Shown one piece after another: positions 26,802-35,030 of a stretch of DNA of 49,768 nucleotides. Position 1 is the first letter of the stretch. The number at the start of each line of letters is the position of its first letter. This DNA comes from Herpetosiphonaceae bacterium (GTDB lineage: Bacteria > Chloroflexota > Chloroflexia > Chloroflexales > Herpetosiphonaceae), in contig JABXJS010000112.1 in assembly GCA_013538855.1 (NCBI GenBank), forward strand, positions 1-49,768. The letters run 5' to 3'. Below the pieces are notes generated by a model, which was not told the origin of the DNA, did not search any database, and worked only from the letters and a program-made list of their open reading frames with translations. The position numbers were made by a program, and so were the translations under genes.

Positions 26802-27526
26802 TGAATCTTGCACCACTGATGGAAGCGCTGGGCTACACGTTTAATGACGCCGCCTTGCTTGAGGCGGCGCTCACCCATCGCTCCTTTGCGCATGAAAATG
26901 GGGCGACTGTCTACCTCGACAATGAGCGCCTGGAGTTCCTTGGTGATGCGCTGCTCAACTTTATCACCGGGCAGATGCTGTTCCATGGCTATCCCGAGCA
27001 CGGCGAGGGCGATCTGACTGTCATGCGCGCTGCCTTGGTCCAAACGCGCACGCTGGCCTCTTTCTCTAGGCGCTTTAACTTGCAGCAGTATATTCGTATT
27101 AGCCGCGGCGAGGAGCGCTCTGGCGCACGCAAGCGCGTTAATCTGCTGGCCGATACGTTTGAAGCGCTGATCGCGGCTATCGCGATCGATGGCGGCTGGG
27201 AGTCAGCGCGCGATTTTGTCGAGCCGCTGCTGCGCGAGGAGCTGAAGCGCATTGATGCCGGCCACGCCACCACCGTTGACTATAAGACCGCCCTGCAGCA
27301 TAAAGTTCAGGCCGCGATTGGCGTTACGCCTACCTATCGGCAGGTGGCGGTCAGCGGCCCCGACCATAATCGCGTCTGGACGATTGAGGTGTGGGTTGGC
27401 GAGCTGCGGCTTGGCTCCGGTACTGGCAGCTCTAAGCAGCTGGCTTCGCAGTCGGCGGCGCAGGCGGCGATCGAGCTGCTCGATGGCCCGAATCCTCCAG
27501 AGCTGCCGCTAGATGGAGACCCCTAA
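26801..27526 (+). CDS. rnc: Ribonuclease III
   Basis: 241 residues. Catalytic signature NERLEFLGDALL (41-52) with Glu and Asp metal ligands, a second conserved segment ADTFEALIAAIAIDGG, and a C-terminal dsRNA-binding domain (about 160-232). It cuts double-stranded RNA, including rRNA precursors. Overlaps fabF by one base and the epimerase by one base (TAATG). Confidence 0.96.
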   Translation: MNLAPLMEALGYTFNDAALLEAALTHRSFAHENGATVYLDNERLEFLGDALLNFITGQMLFHGYPEHGEGDLTVMRAALVQTRTLASFSRRFNLQQYIRISRGEERSGARKRVNLLADTFEALIAAIAIDGGWESARDFVEPLLREELKRIDAGHATTVDYKTALQHKVQAAIGVTPTYRQVAVSGPDHNRVWTIEVWVGELRLGSGTGSSKQLASQSAAQAAIELLDGPNPPELPLDGDP

Positions 27527-28404
27527 TGACCTTGTTGATCACTGGTGGCGCTGGCTATCTCGGTCGCCGTGTTGCTGCACTTGCTCTCCAGAGCTGGTCG
27601 CAGGTGGCTGTTTCTGTCCATCGCCAGCCTGTGACGCGGCACGATCTGACGGCGCTGGCGATCGATCTGACGCAGGCAGATGCCGTTGTTGCGGCGCTCG
27701 ATGCGCTCAATCCGCAGGCGATTATTCATACAGCGGCGGTCACGCCTGCCATGGGCGCAGCGATGACGCCAGAGGCGCTGTGGGCCGTGAATGTGCTGGG
27801 CAGCGCTACGCTGGCGCGCTGGGCACACATCCATGGCTGCCGCTTGGTGCACGTCTCGTCAGATGCGATCTGGGGCGGCCGCGAGCACGACTACACCGAG
27901 CACGATGTGCCTAGCCCGATCACGCCCTATGGGGCCTCCAAGGCCGCCGCCGAGGCGCTGGTCGCTACGCTCTGCCCGTCGGCAGCGCTGGCCCGCACCT
28001 CGCTGATCTACGGCCACACGCCGCCAGACCCGAACACGCTGATGGCCCAGGAATTTAGCACCGGCGCTCGTAAAGGCGCACTCTTCACCGATGAGATTCG
28101 CTGCCCAGTTTTTGTAGACGACCTGGCACTGGCTCTGCTAGAATTAAGTCAACGCGATGACGCGGGGCCATTCCATCTGGTTGGATCTCAGGCTCTGAGC
28201 CGCTATGAGTTTGGCACGGCGCTAGTGCGCTGGGCCGGCGGCGACCCAACCTCCATTCCAGCGACAACAACCCAGGCGAGTGGACTGCGCCGTCCCTCAC
28301 GCGTTGTGCTGCGAAACGATCACACTCAGGCAATGCTGAAGACCCCGCTGCGCGGTGTTGCTGAGGTGACGCAGAAGGAGGTATATGGTGGAAGATACAC
28401 CTAG
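27526..28404 (+). CDS. NAD-dependent epimerase/dehydratase (RfbD-like)
   Basis: 292 residues. Rossmann motif TGGAGYLG (6-13), SSD (111-113), Tyr135 and Lys139 in PYGASKAAAE. It most resembles dTDP-4-dehydrorhamnose reductase-like proteins that act on nucleotide-linked sugars. Translation is coupled to rnc by TAATG, and its 3' end overlaps the next gene by 20 bases. No other sugar-pathway gene adjoins, so its substrate is open. Confidence 0.88.
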   Translation: MTLLITGGAGYLGRRVAALALQSWSQVAVSVHRQPVTRHDLTALAIDLTQADAVVAALDALNPQAIIHTAAVTPAMGAAMTPEALWAVNVLGSATLARWAHIHGCRLVHVSSDAIWGGREHDYTEHDVPSPITPYGASKAAAEALVATLCPSAALARTSLIYGHTPPDPNTLMAQEFSTGARKGALFTDEIRCPVFVDDLALALLELSQRDDAGPFHLVGSQALSRYEFGTALVRWAGGDPTSIPATTTQASGLRRPSRVVLRNDHTQAMLKTPLRGVAEVTQKEVYGGRYT

Positions 28405-29086
28405 AGCAATCGCTCGCTTAGTCGCTGACCTACAGCACGCTGACGATTTTGTGCGCTCGCAGGCCGCGTTTGCCCTGGGCTTGCTTGGCAAGCCTGCTGT
28501 GCCGCTGCTGATCCCGCTCCTGCGCCATGCCCAGCGCGATGTGCGCCTGCGCGCCGCCTGGACACTTGGTGTCATCGGCGGGCCAGCTATCCCCGAGCTG
28601 CTGGAGCTGCTGCACGCGCCAAGTCGGCAGGTGCGCATCGAGGTGATCCGCATCCTGGGCGTTATCGGCGAGGCGCGCGCGCTGAACCACCTGTTTCAGG
28701 CGCTCACCGACTTCGATCCGGAGATCGCCGCCCGTGCGGCGCGCTCGCTGGGCAAGATCGGCGATGCCCGCGCCTTCCACCCGCTGGTGACGGCGCTGCG
28801 GCATCCCGATGCCGATGTGCGCCACGAGGCCGTGCTCGCGCTGGGCATGCTGCATGTTCCCGAGGCGCAGCAGCCCATCCAGACGGCTCTGCTGCGCGAG
28901 CACGAGGAGACCACCTGGGGCGCGTCTGTGGCCGAGGCCATGCGCCGTGCGCTGGCTGAGCTCGACACCCCGCCGGATCGCTCGCTTGAGGACGATCTGG
29001 CGCACCTCGCAGCGATGCACCAGTATCTTGAGCGCCATGCTGAAGAGTCCGCCGATGACACCGATACAGCGGACGACGATTCTTGA
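28385..29086 (+). CDS. HEAT-repeat (PBS lyase-like) protein
   Basis: 233 residues from MVEDTPRAIA, with AAGGAGG inside the end of the epimerase gene. Five or so HEAT repeats of about 31 residues, e.g. 'DVRLRAAWTLGVIGGPAIPELLELL' and 'DADVRHEAVLALGMLHVPEAQ' with the Ala-Leu-Gly signature, then an acidic tail. Such proteins are adaptor scaffolds, some of them bilin lyases. No partner is apparent. Confidence 0.9.
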   Translation: MVEDTPRAIARLVADLQHADDFVRSQAAFALGLLGKPAVPLLIPLLRHAQRDVRLRAAWTLGVIGGPAIPELLELLHAPSRQVRIEVIRILGVIGEARALNHLFQALTDFDPEIAARAARSLGKIGDARAFHPLVTALRHPDADVRHEAVLALGMLHVPEAQQPIQTALLREHEETTWGASVAEAMRRALAELDTPPDRSLEDDLAHLAAMHQYLERHAEESADDTDTADDDS

Positions 29087-29118
29087 TCCCGACGAGCTAG
29101 CTTTTTTGAGGAGGTATC

Positions 29119-30096
29119 GTGAGCCGTTTTGATGAGTTGCGGATCTTCAGCGGGACGAACAATCCTGCGCTAACCCAGGGCATCTGCTCGTATCTTGGTC
29201 TGCGGCAAGGCGAGGTGGAGATACGCACGTTTCCGAACGATAATATTTTTGTGAAGATCCACGAGAGCGTGCGCGAGCAGGATGTGTTTGTGGTGCAGTC
29301 GCTGGGACTGCCGCTGAGCCACACGATCATGGAGTTGCTGATCCTGCTCGATACGCTGCGGCGCTCCTCGGCTGGCCGCATCACGGCGGTGCTGCCCTAC
29401 TTCGCCTATGGTCGCACCGATAAAAAAGATCAGCCGCGCGTGCCGATCACGGCGCGCCTGCTGGCCGACCTGATCGTGACCGCTGGGGCGCAGCGCGTGC
29501 TCACGCTCGATCTCCACGCCGGTCAGATTCAAGGCTTCTTCTCTGTTCCTGTCGATGAGATGAGCGCGGTGCACCTGCTGATCTCTGAGGTGCGCTCATG
29601 GGGCTTGGAGCAGCCGATTATTGTTTCGCCTGGCCTGGGCTTTGCCAAGCGCGCCCGCAACTTCGCCGAGGCGCTGGAATACCCGCTGGCCCTGGTTGAG
29701 AAGCGGCGGGTCAACCATCAAGATGGCTCCGTTGGCCACCTGATGGTGCTTGGCGATGTCGCCGGCCGCGACTGTGTGATCGTCGATGATGAGGTTGCCA
29801 CCGCCCACACCATTACGCGCGTAGCAGAGCTGCTGATGAGCCAAGGCGCGCGCAGCGTTCAGGCCTGCTGCATTCATCCCATCCTCTGCGCAGGTGCGAT
29901 TGAGCGTATTCGCGCTAGCGCAATCACCCGCTTTGTCACCACCGATACGCTCGATATTCCCGAAGATCAGCGCTGGGATGGCCTGACTGTGAAGTCGGTG
30001 GCACCACTGCTGGGCGAGGTGATTCAGCGCATCCATACCGGCATCTCGGTCGGCGCGATGTTTCCCGAAGGGCAGCCCCAGGTTGGGCGCTGGTAG
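29119..30096 (+). CDS. prs: Ribose-phosphate pyrophosphokinase-like protein (PRPP synthetase family)
   Basis: 325 residues from GTG with AGGAGG upstream. ATP region 'PYFAYGRTDKKDQPRVPITAR', 'LDLHAGQIQGFF' and 'KRR' are present. However, the ribose-phosphate loop reads VDDEVATAHT where the usual form is DDMIDTAGT, and the 'SPDxGG' segment reads SPGLGFAKRA. These are departures from the classical catalytic enzyme and from the paralogue class I know best. It may be a divergent functional copy or a regulatory paralogue. Symbol given with caution. Confidence 0.8.
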   Translation: MSRFDELRIFSGTNNPALTQGICSYLGLRQGEVEIRTFPNDNIFVKIHESVREQDVFVVQSLGLPLSHTIMELLILLDTLRRSSAGRITAVLPYFAYGRTDKKDQPRVPITARLLADLIVTAGAQRVLTLDLHAGQIQGFFSVPVDEMSAVHLLISEVRSWGLEQPIIVSPGLGFAKRARNFAEALEYPLALVEKRRVNHQDGSVGHLMVLGDVAGRDCVIVDDEVATAHTITRVAELLMSQGARSVQACCIHPILCAGAIERIRASAITRFVTTDTLDIPEDQRWDGLTVKSVAPLLGEVIQRIHTGISVGAMFPEGQPQVGRW

Positions 30097-30110
30097 TTTG
30101 GTAATACACT

Positions 30111-31754
30111 ATGACCTCTGTGCAAACCCGCACGACGGATGTACTGGTGATCGGCGGCGGCGCGACTGGCACCGGCGTTCTGCGCGACCTGGCGCTGCGG
30201 GGCATTCGCGCCCTGCTGGTCGAGCGCCGCGATCTGGCCGATGGCACGACCGGGCGCTATCACGGCCTGCTGCACTCTGGCGCACGCTATGTGCAGCGTG
30301 ACGCCGAGGCCGCCCGCGACTGCGCCCGCGAGAATCAGGTGCTGCGCCGCATCATTCCCCATTGCATCGAGGATACGGGCGGCCTGTTTGTCTCGACGCC
30401 CTGGGACCCGCTGCGCTACGCCGAGGACTTCGCCGGCCTGTGCTACGCCGCTGGTGTGAAGGCAGAGCCGGTGAGCCTGCGCGAGCTGCGCAAGCGTGAG
30501 CCAAACCTGCACCCGCATATCTCGCACGCCTTTGCTGTGCCCGATGCCGCCGCAGACTCCTTTTTGACGGTCGAGGCCAATGTGCGCTCGGCCCGCGAGT
30601 ACGGGGCCGAGGTGCTGCGCTACCACACCGTGCGCGCGCTGCACGTTCACGGCGGCCGTGTCCTAGGGGCGCTGCTGGAGAACACGCGCACCGGCGAGGA
30701 GCTGCGCATCAACTGCGCCTATGTGATCAACGCCGCTGGCGCATGGGCTGGGCAGATCGGGCACATGGCCGGTGTGCCCATCGACATCGTGGCCGGCAAG
30801 GGCGTGATGATCGCCTTCAATCACCGGCTCGTCAACACCGTCGTCAATCGCTGTAAGCCGCCTGGCGACGGCGATATTATGGTGCCAATTCGCACCGTGG
30901 CGGTCGCTGGCACCACCGACGAGGCGGTGCCGAACCCCGACGACCGCTCGATTACCGCTGCCGAGATCGACTTGATCATGGAGGAGGGCGAGCGCATGAT
31001 CCCGGGCCTGCTGCAGGCACGCATGTTGCGTGCATGGGCTGGGGTTCGCCCGCTCTACCGTGAGTCGAGCGCCGTCGATGATCGTGACCTGAGCCGTGAT
31101 TTCAAGGTGCTCGATCACCAGACGCGCGATGGGGTTGCTGGCCTCGTCTCGATTGTTGGCGGGAAGTACACCACCTACCGCCTGATGGCCGAGCGCACCG
31201 TCGATGTCGTCGCTGGCTACTTGGGTGTGACGACGGCCTGCCAAACTGCTGTCGAGGTGATCCCGCCGCCGCAGCAGCGGCGCTTGTTTACGCAGGGCCA
31301 GCCGCTGGCGCAGGTCGAGGCCGCCGCTGCTTTCGGTGATCCCGTCTGTGAGTGCGAGCTGGTCTCGCGCCAGCAGGTCGAGGCCGCCTGGCGCGGCGAC
31401 GCCACCAGCATCGACGATCTGCGCCGCGATACGCGCGTGGGCATGGGGCCATGCCAGGGCGGCTTCTGCACCTATCGCGCCGCCGCCTTGCGCCACGAGG
31501 TTGGGCGCGCCGACGCTGGCGCTAGCGTGCAGGCCATCCGGCGCTTTTTACAGGAACGTTGGCGCGGCGTCGCCCCGGTGCTCTGGGGCGATCAGCTGCG
31601 CCAGGCCCGCTTGGATGAGCTGATCTTCCAGGGCCTTTTGAATGTCGCGGAGGATGAGGATGTGTGGACGCTATTCGATCACGACCGATCCGCAGAAGCT
31701 AGCGCAGCGCTTCCAGGCCAAGCTGCCGACGGAGCCGATCCCAACCCACTATAA
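30111..31754 (+). CDS. glpA: Anaerobic glycerol-3-phosphate dehydrogenase subunit A-like (FAD)
   Basis: 547 residues. FAD site GGGATGTG (15-22), the DAO-type core, 'GGKYTTYRLMAE', then a BFD-like domain with Cys pairs (CECE near 405 and GPCQGGFC near 450) that binds an iron-sulfur cluster in the family. E. coli GlpA is of similar length. It oxidises glycerol-3-phosphate to DHAP. No glpB or glpC is next to it. The last ~31 residues (from about 517) overlap the SRAP gene in another frame; homologous GlpA usually ends near 'FQGLLN', so this tail looks like an extension. Confidence 0.88.
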   Translation: MTSVQTRTTDVLVIGGGATGTGVLRDLALRGIRALLVERRDLADGTTGRYHGLLHSGARYVQRDAEAARDCARENQVLRRIIPHCIEDTGGLFVSTPWDPLRYAEDFAGLCYAAGVKAEPVSLRELRKREPNLHPHISHAFAVPDAAADSFLTVEANVRSAREYGAEVLRYHTVRALHVHGGRVLGALLENTRTGEELRINCAYVINAAGAWAGQIGHMAGVPIDIVAGKGVMIAFNHRLVNTVVNRCKPPGDGDIMVPIRTVAVAGTTDEAVPNPDDRSITAAEIDLIMEEGERMIPGLLQARMLRAWAGVRPLYRESSAVDDRDLSRDFKVLDHQTRDGVAGLVSIVGGKYTTYRLMAERTVDVVAGYLGVTTACQTAVEVIPPPQQRRLFTQGQPLAQVEAAAAFGDPVCECELVSRQQVEAAWRGDATSIDDLRRDTRVGMGPCQGGFCTYRAAALRHEVGRADAGASVQAIRRFLQERWRGVAPVLWGDQLRQARLDELIFQGLLNVAEDEDVWTLFDHDRSAEASAALPGQAADGADPNPL

Positions 31755-32319
31755 CGCTGCGCCGACCCAGCGCCTGCCCGTTGTGGTGCTGGCAGACGAG
31801 CGCCAGATTGAGCTGTTTCGCTGGGGCCTCGTGCCCCACTGGGCCGATGATCCTGGCATCGGCAATCGCCTGATCAACGCACGCGCCGAGACGGTGGCGC
31901 AAAAGCCCGCCTTCCGCGATGCCTTCAAGCAGCACCGCTGCTTGGTGCTCGCCGACAGCTACTATGAGTGGCAGGCCGGTGCCAACGGTAAGACGCCCTA
32001 TCGCTTTGTGCTGGACTCCGGCGAGCCGTTCGCGTTTGCTGGTCTTTGGGCCGAGTGGAAGGATGCCAACGGCGATCCGCTGCGCTCGTTCACGTTGATC
32101 ACCACCAGCCCCAACGCCACCACCGCGCCAGTGCATAACCGCATGCCGGTTATCTTGCGGCCTGAGGCCGAGGCGCGCTGGCTTGATCCCGCTACCCACC
32201 CCGCCGAGCTGCACGAGCTGCTCCAGCCCTATCCCGATGACCAGATGCACGCCTATGCGGTCTCGAAGCTGATCAACTCACCAAGCAACGACTCACCGGC
32301 GGTCATTGAGCCGGCCTAG
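31660..32319 (+). CDS. SRAP (SOS response-associated peptidase/HMCES) protein
   Basis: 219 residues from ATG 31660, chosen because MCGRY places the catalytic Cys at residue 2 after Met removal, as required in this family; GGAGGATGAGG lies upstream. The segments 'NARAETV', 'RCLVLADSYYEWQ', 'FAFAGLWAEW' and 'TTSPNATTAPVHNRMPVIL' (conserved Asn, Glu, His) match. SRAP proteins covalently protect abasic sites in single-stranded DNA. It overlaps glpA by 95 bases in a different frame. YedK is the E. coli homologue, from family knowledge. Confidence 0.95.
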   Translation: MCGRYSITTDPQKLAQRFQAKLPTEPIPTHYNAAPTQRLPVVVLADERQIELFRWGLVPHWADDPGIGNRLINARAETVAQKPAFRDAFKQHRCLVLADSYYEWQAGANGKTPYRFVLDSGEPFAFAGLWAEWKDANGDPLRSFTLITTSPNATTAPVHNRMPVILRPEAEARWLDPATHPAELHELLQPYPDDQMHAYAVSKLINSPSNDSPAVIEPA

Positions 32320-32352
32320 ACCTGCTGCGTTAAGCTCTCGATTACGCACTTT

Positions 32353-32395
32353 AAGCGCCCAATGCCTACGTGATTCTTAGGCGTTGGGCGCTTTT
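32353..32395 (+). terminator. Terminator after the SRAP gene
   Basis: AAGCGCCCAATGCCTA (32353-32368) pairs with TAGGCGTTGGGCGCTT (32378-32393) with one mismatch, followed by TT and a short CGCTTTT repeat set (32390-32420). Confidence 0.75.
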
Positions 32396-32493
32396 GGGTC
32401 GCTTTTGGGCCGCTTTTAGGCCGCCACAAGCCAGTTCAGCTTTGCTATGGTTAGAGGTGCATCCCACCCTTTTAAGCATAGCGAGGTACTGTT

Positions 32494-34287
32494 ATGGTGT
32501 ACAAACGGATCAAACGCTGCTGGATTGTGCTCGCTCTTCTCCTGTTCTGTGTGCCTGGTCTCCCTGCGGCAACCTCTGCGCAAAGTACGCTTGGCACCTA
32601 CTCCGCTGGCCCACCTGGTGTGCGCTGGGGGCAAGATCGCATCAATCAGCGCTATGGGCCGCTCGATACCAACGCTAGCCTTGGCAGCCACACTGGCAGT
32701 AGTGTGCATGTGTTTGTTCTCGACACGGGCATCAACTACAACCACAACGAGTTTGTGCGTGCGCCTGGCGGACCGTTTGATCGCAACATCGATCTCAATG
32801 GCAGCCGCAACTTTGTGCCTGATCGGCCCGTCAATCAGCCGATTACGCAGGCCAACGTTGGTGATATTTTTGACTGCGATGGGCATGGAACGGCCACCGC
32901 TTCGATCATCGGCGGTCGCTATCGCGGGATTGCGCCGAATGTCACTCTGCACATTGTGCGTGTTGCCGGATGTGCCGGGAGTGTGAACTCGACCGCCGTG
33001 CAGATTGCTGGCATTAACTATGTCGCCAACACCGTGGCTGCTTGGCGCGGCAGCGGCTGGAATCAGCCGGTGATGGCGGTGCTCAATATCGGCGGCGTGC
33101 GCCAGGCCGAGAACCCCAATGACTACGCCCAGTATGTCGCTGCGGTCAATAACCTGGCCAATGGTGTTGGTGTGCCCACCTTCGTGACGGCCCACAACTA
33201 CAATACTGGCGCATGTGCGCCCTACGGTGCCAACGCCGCCCTGGCGACGGTGCCGCACGTGATCACGGTTGGCGCAGTCAATCGCCTCGATCAGCGCCCG
33301 CGCCTGCTCAACAGCGATGTCTCGCCGCCATACACGCAGGCCAACTGGACGCTCAATGGCTCTGGCACTGGCTGGGGCAGCTGCGTGGACTTGCTGGCTC
33401 CCAATGATGGCGAGTATGTGGCGACTATCAGCGGCGGCCTGTGCTATACAGCACCCGATGGTGTGGATCGCTCTAATCGCTGCTCAAGCTACTTTTTTGG
33501 CGGCTCCTCGGCGGCAATGCCGCACGCCGCTGGTATCGCCGCCCTGTGGCTGGAGCAAAATCACGGCTACGGCCAAAGCGCCTCGGGCGCGGCCGCCCTG
33601 GAGGTCGATATGATCCGCGCAGCAACCAAGGGCGTGCTCTACAACGCCTCCAATAGCGCTTCCGCTGGCAGCGCCGCCACACCGGCGAGCCTTGGTCCGG
33701 GCACGCCCAATCGGCTGCTGTTCGCCTTCCCAGTCGCTCCTAGCGCGAATGCCTGGGGGCCGCTGCGCCGCTACTACAACGCAACAACCCACAAGCATTG
33801 GGTCAGCACGCTGCCACCGCCGCCGGGCTTTGTGCAGGAGGCTGCCTGGGGTATCGAGGAGGGTTCTGTGGTGCACGTGGTCAACGCCCCTGGCGGCGTG
33901 CGCTTGCCCTGGCTGCCCGATGGCGCGACGCTGCCCAATAGCGGTGGGTTTGTGGAAACCTACACCTCGCTGACTCGTCCGCTCTACAGCTGCATCGTCT
34001 ACAATCCGCTCGATCCGGCAGGCAGCGTGCGCACGATCCCCTCGCTGGACCCTGGCTGCGAGGGGCTGCCCAATAACCATCCCAACCCGAGCTATCGCCA
34101 TATCCAGATTGGCCATATCTTCGCTTTTCCGGCCAATGGGGCGACACTGGCCCTGTACCGCTGTATCACCTTTGATGGCCAGGATCACTACCTCTCGCCT
34201 GCTGCGAACTGCGAGGGTGCCGGAACGTCGGAGGGCCGCACGCCCAGCGGCGCTCCCGCCCCAATCGGCTACGTCTTTGGCAATTGA
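32494..34287 (+). CDS. Secreted subtilase (S8 peptidase) with C-terminal repeat domain
   Basis: 597 residues with a signal peptide (about 1-29). Catalytic Asp77 (VLDTGIN), His131 (DGHGTATAS) and Ser339 (GGSSAAMPH) are in order; the Ser motif is GSS rather than the usual GTS, and the oxyanion Asn is within 'TAHNYNTG'. After residue 420 the protein has two or three repeats of the 'LYRYYN...HWVST' kind, comparable to DUF5648-like domains known from extracellular enzymes. It is probably an exported protease. Promoter boxes were not clear; GAGG lies before the ATG. Confidence 0.92.
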   Translation: MVYKRIKRCWIVLALLLFCVPGLPAATSAQSTLGTYSAGPPGVRWGQDRINQRYGPLDTNASLGSHTGSSVHVFVLDTGINYNHNEFVRAPGGPFDRNIDLNGSRNFVPDRPVNQPITQANVGDIFDCDGHGTATASIIGGRYRGIAPNVTLHIVRVAGCAGSVNSTAVQIAGINYVANTVAAWRGSGWNQPVMAVLNIGGVRQAENPNDYAQYVAAVNNLANGVGVPTFVTAHNYNTGACAPYGANAALATVPHVITVGAVNRLDQRPRLLNSDVSPPYTQANWTLNGSGTGWGSCVDLLAPNDGEYVATISGGLCYTAPDGVDRSNRCSSYFFGGSSAAMPHAAGIAALWLEQNHGYGQSASGAAALEVDMIRAATKGVLYNASNSASAGSAATPASLGPGTPNRLLFAFPVAPSANAWGPLRRYYNATTHKHWVSTLPPPPGFVQEAAWGIEEGSVVHVVNAPGGVRLPWLPDGATLPNSGGFVETYTSLTRPLYSCIVYNPLDPAGSVRTIPSLDPGCEGLPNNHPNPSYRHIQIGHIFAFPANGATLALYRCITFDGQDHYLSPAANCEGAGTSEGRTPSGAPAPIGYVFGN

Positions 34288-34307
34288 TGCTAGAGTAAGC
34301 TGCATAT

Positions 34308-34344
34308 ATGCAATGAGGCGGCTCGCCGAGCCGCCTCATTGCAT
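34308..34344. terminator. Perfect 18-bp hairpin between convergent genes
   Basis: Positions 34308-34325 pair with 34327-34344 around one centre base (34326). It lies 20 bases after the subtilase stop and 17 bases before the end of the minus-strand gene, so it can end both. No clear T-run on either side. Confidence 0.8.
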
Positions 34345-34360
34345 GTAGCGCACTGCGCTG

Positions 34361-34909
34361 CTACAGCTTGAGCGCATTCGACTGGCGCACCCGCTCCAGT
34401 ACGTTGATTGTGCGCTGCTCGGCGGTGCTGTCGATCTGCTTGTTGATGCTTGTCGCAATGTAGCGCTTGATCTGGCCGTCAAGGTCGGTGAACTGCTGAA
34501 CAAGGCTCAGACCGTTTTGGCCGCTTGTGCGCACGTTGATTGCGTCGGCCTTAACTGGCGCGACATCCAGCCACAGGACCAACATCGGCTGCGCCCGCAG
34601 CGTTAGCTGTAGCTCGGTGCTGACCTGGATCGTATAGCTCTCTGAGTACAGCCCAGCTAGCCCGATGCTCAGGTCAAGGTCGATGCCGAGTGGTGCGCAG
34701 AAGACGATCTCGCGCTGGATTTGGCCGCTGTTCAGGCGCTCGACGCTGCCAACAGCAACGCTGCCGCTGCCGCTAATGCCGGTCGTGTCGACCTGCACGT
34801 CTGGCTTGATTATCCGCCGCAGGTTGGCCTCGACCAGCTCTGGCGTGATGACCAGATCCATCCACTGCTCGCCCCACTCGGCGAAGCTAATCGTGCGCTC
34901 TTGGGTCAT
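34361..34909 (-). CDS. Hypothetical protein, 182 residues
   Basis: AAGGAGATACGT upstream supports the ATG. No signal peptide, membrane segment or recognised motif; the sequence mixes beta-rich strands (IDLDLSIGLAGLYSES, QLTLRAQPMLVLWLDV) and a helical C-terminal end. Pattern is that of a soluble, possibly lipid-binding beta protein but I would not assign that. Nothing in the neighbourhood decides it. Confidence 0.75.
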   Translation of the reverse strand: MTQERTISFAEWGEQWMDLVITPELVEANLRRIIKPDVQVDTTGISGSGSVAVGSVERLNSGQIQREIVFCAPLGIDLDLSIGLAGLYSESYTIQVSTELQLTLRAQPMLVLWLDVAPVKADAINVRTSGQNGLSLVQQFTDLDGQIKRYIATSINKQIDSTAEQRTINVLERVRQSNALKL

Positions 34910-35030
34910 ACGTATCTCCTTCGTAGTTGCTAGCCTGCCTCATTGCAATGTCTGTGCCAACTAGTTTTTAACCAGATGGCGGCTGTGGTATCATACTGCA
35001 AAGAGATTTCCTGCATGGAGGACTACGATC

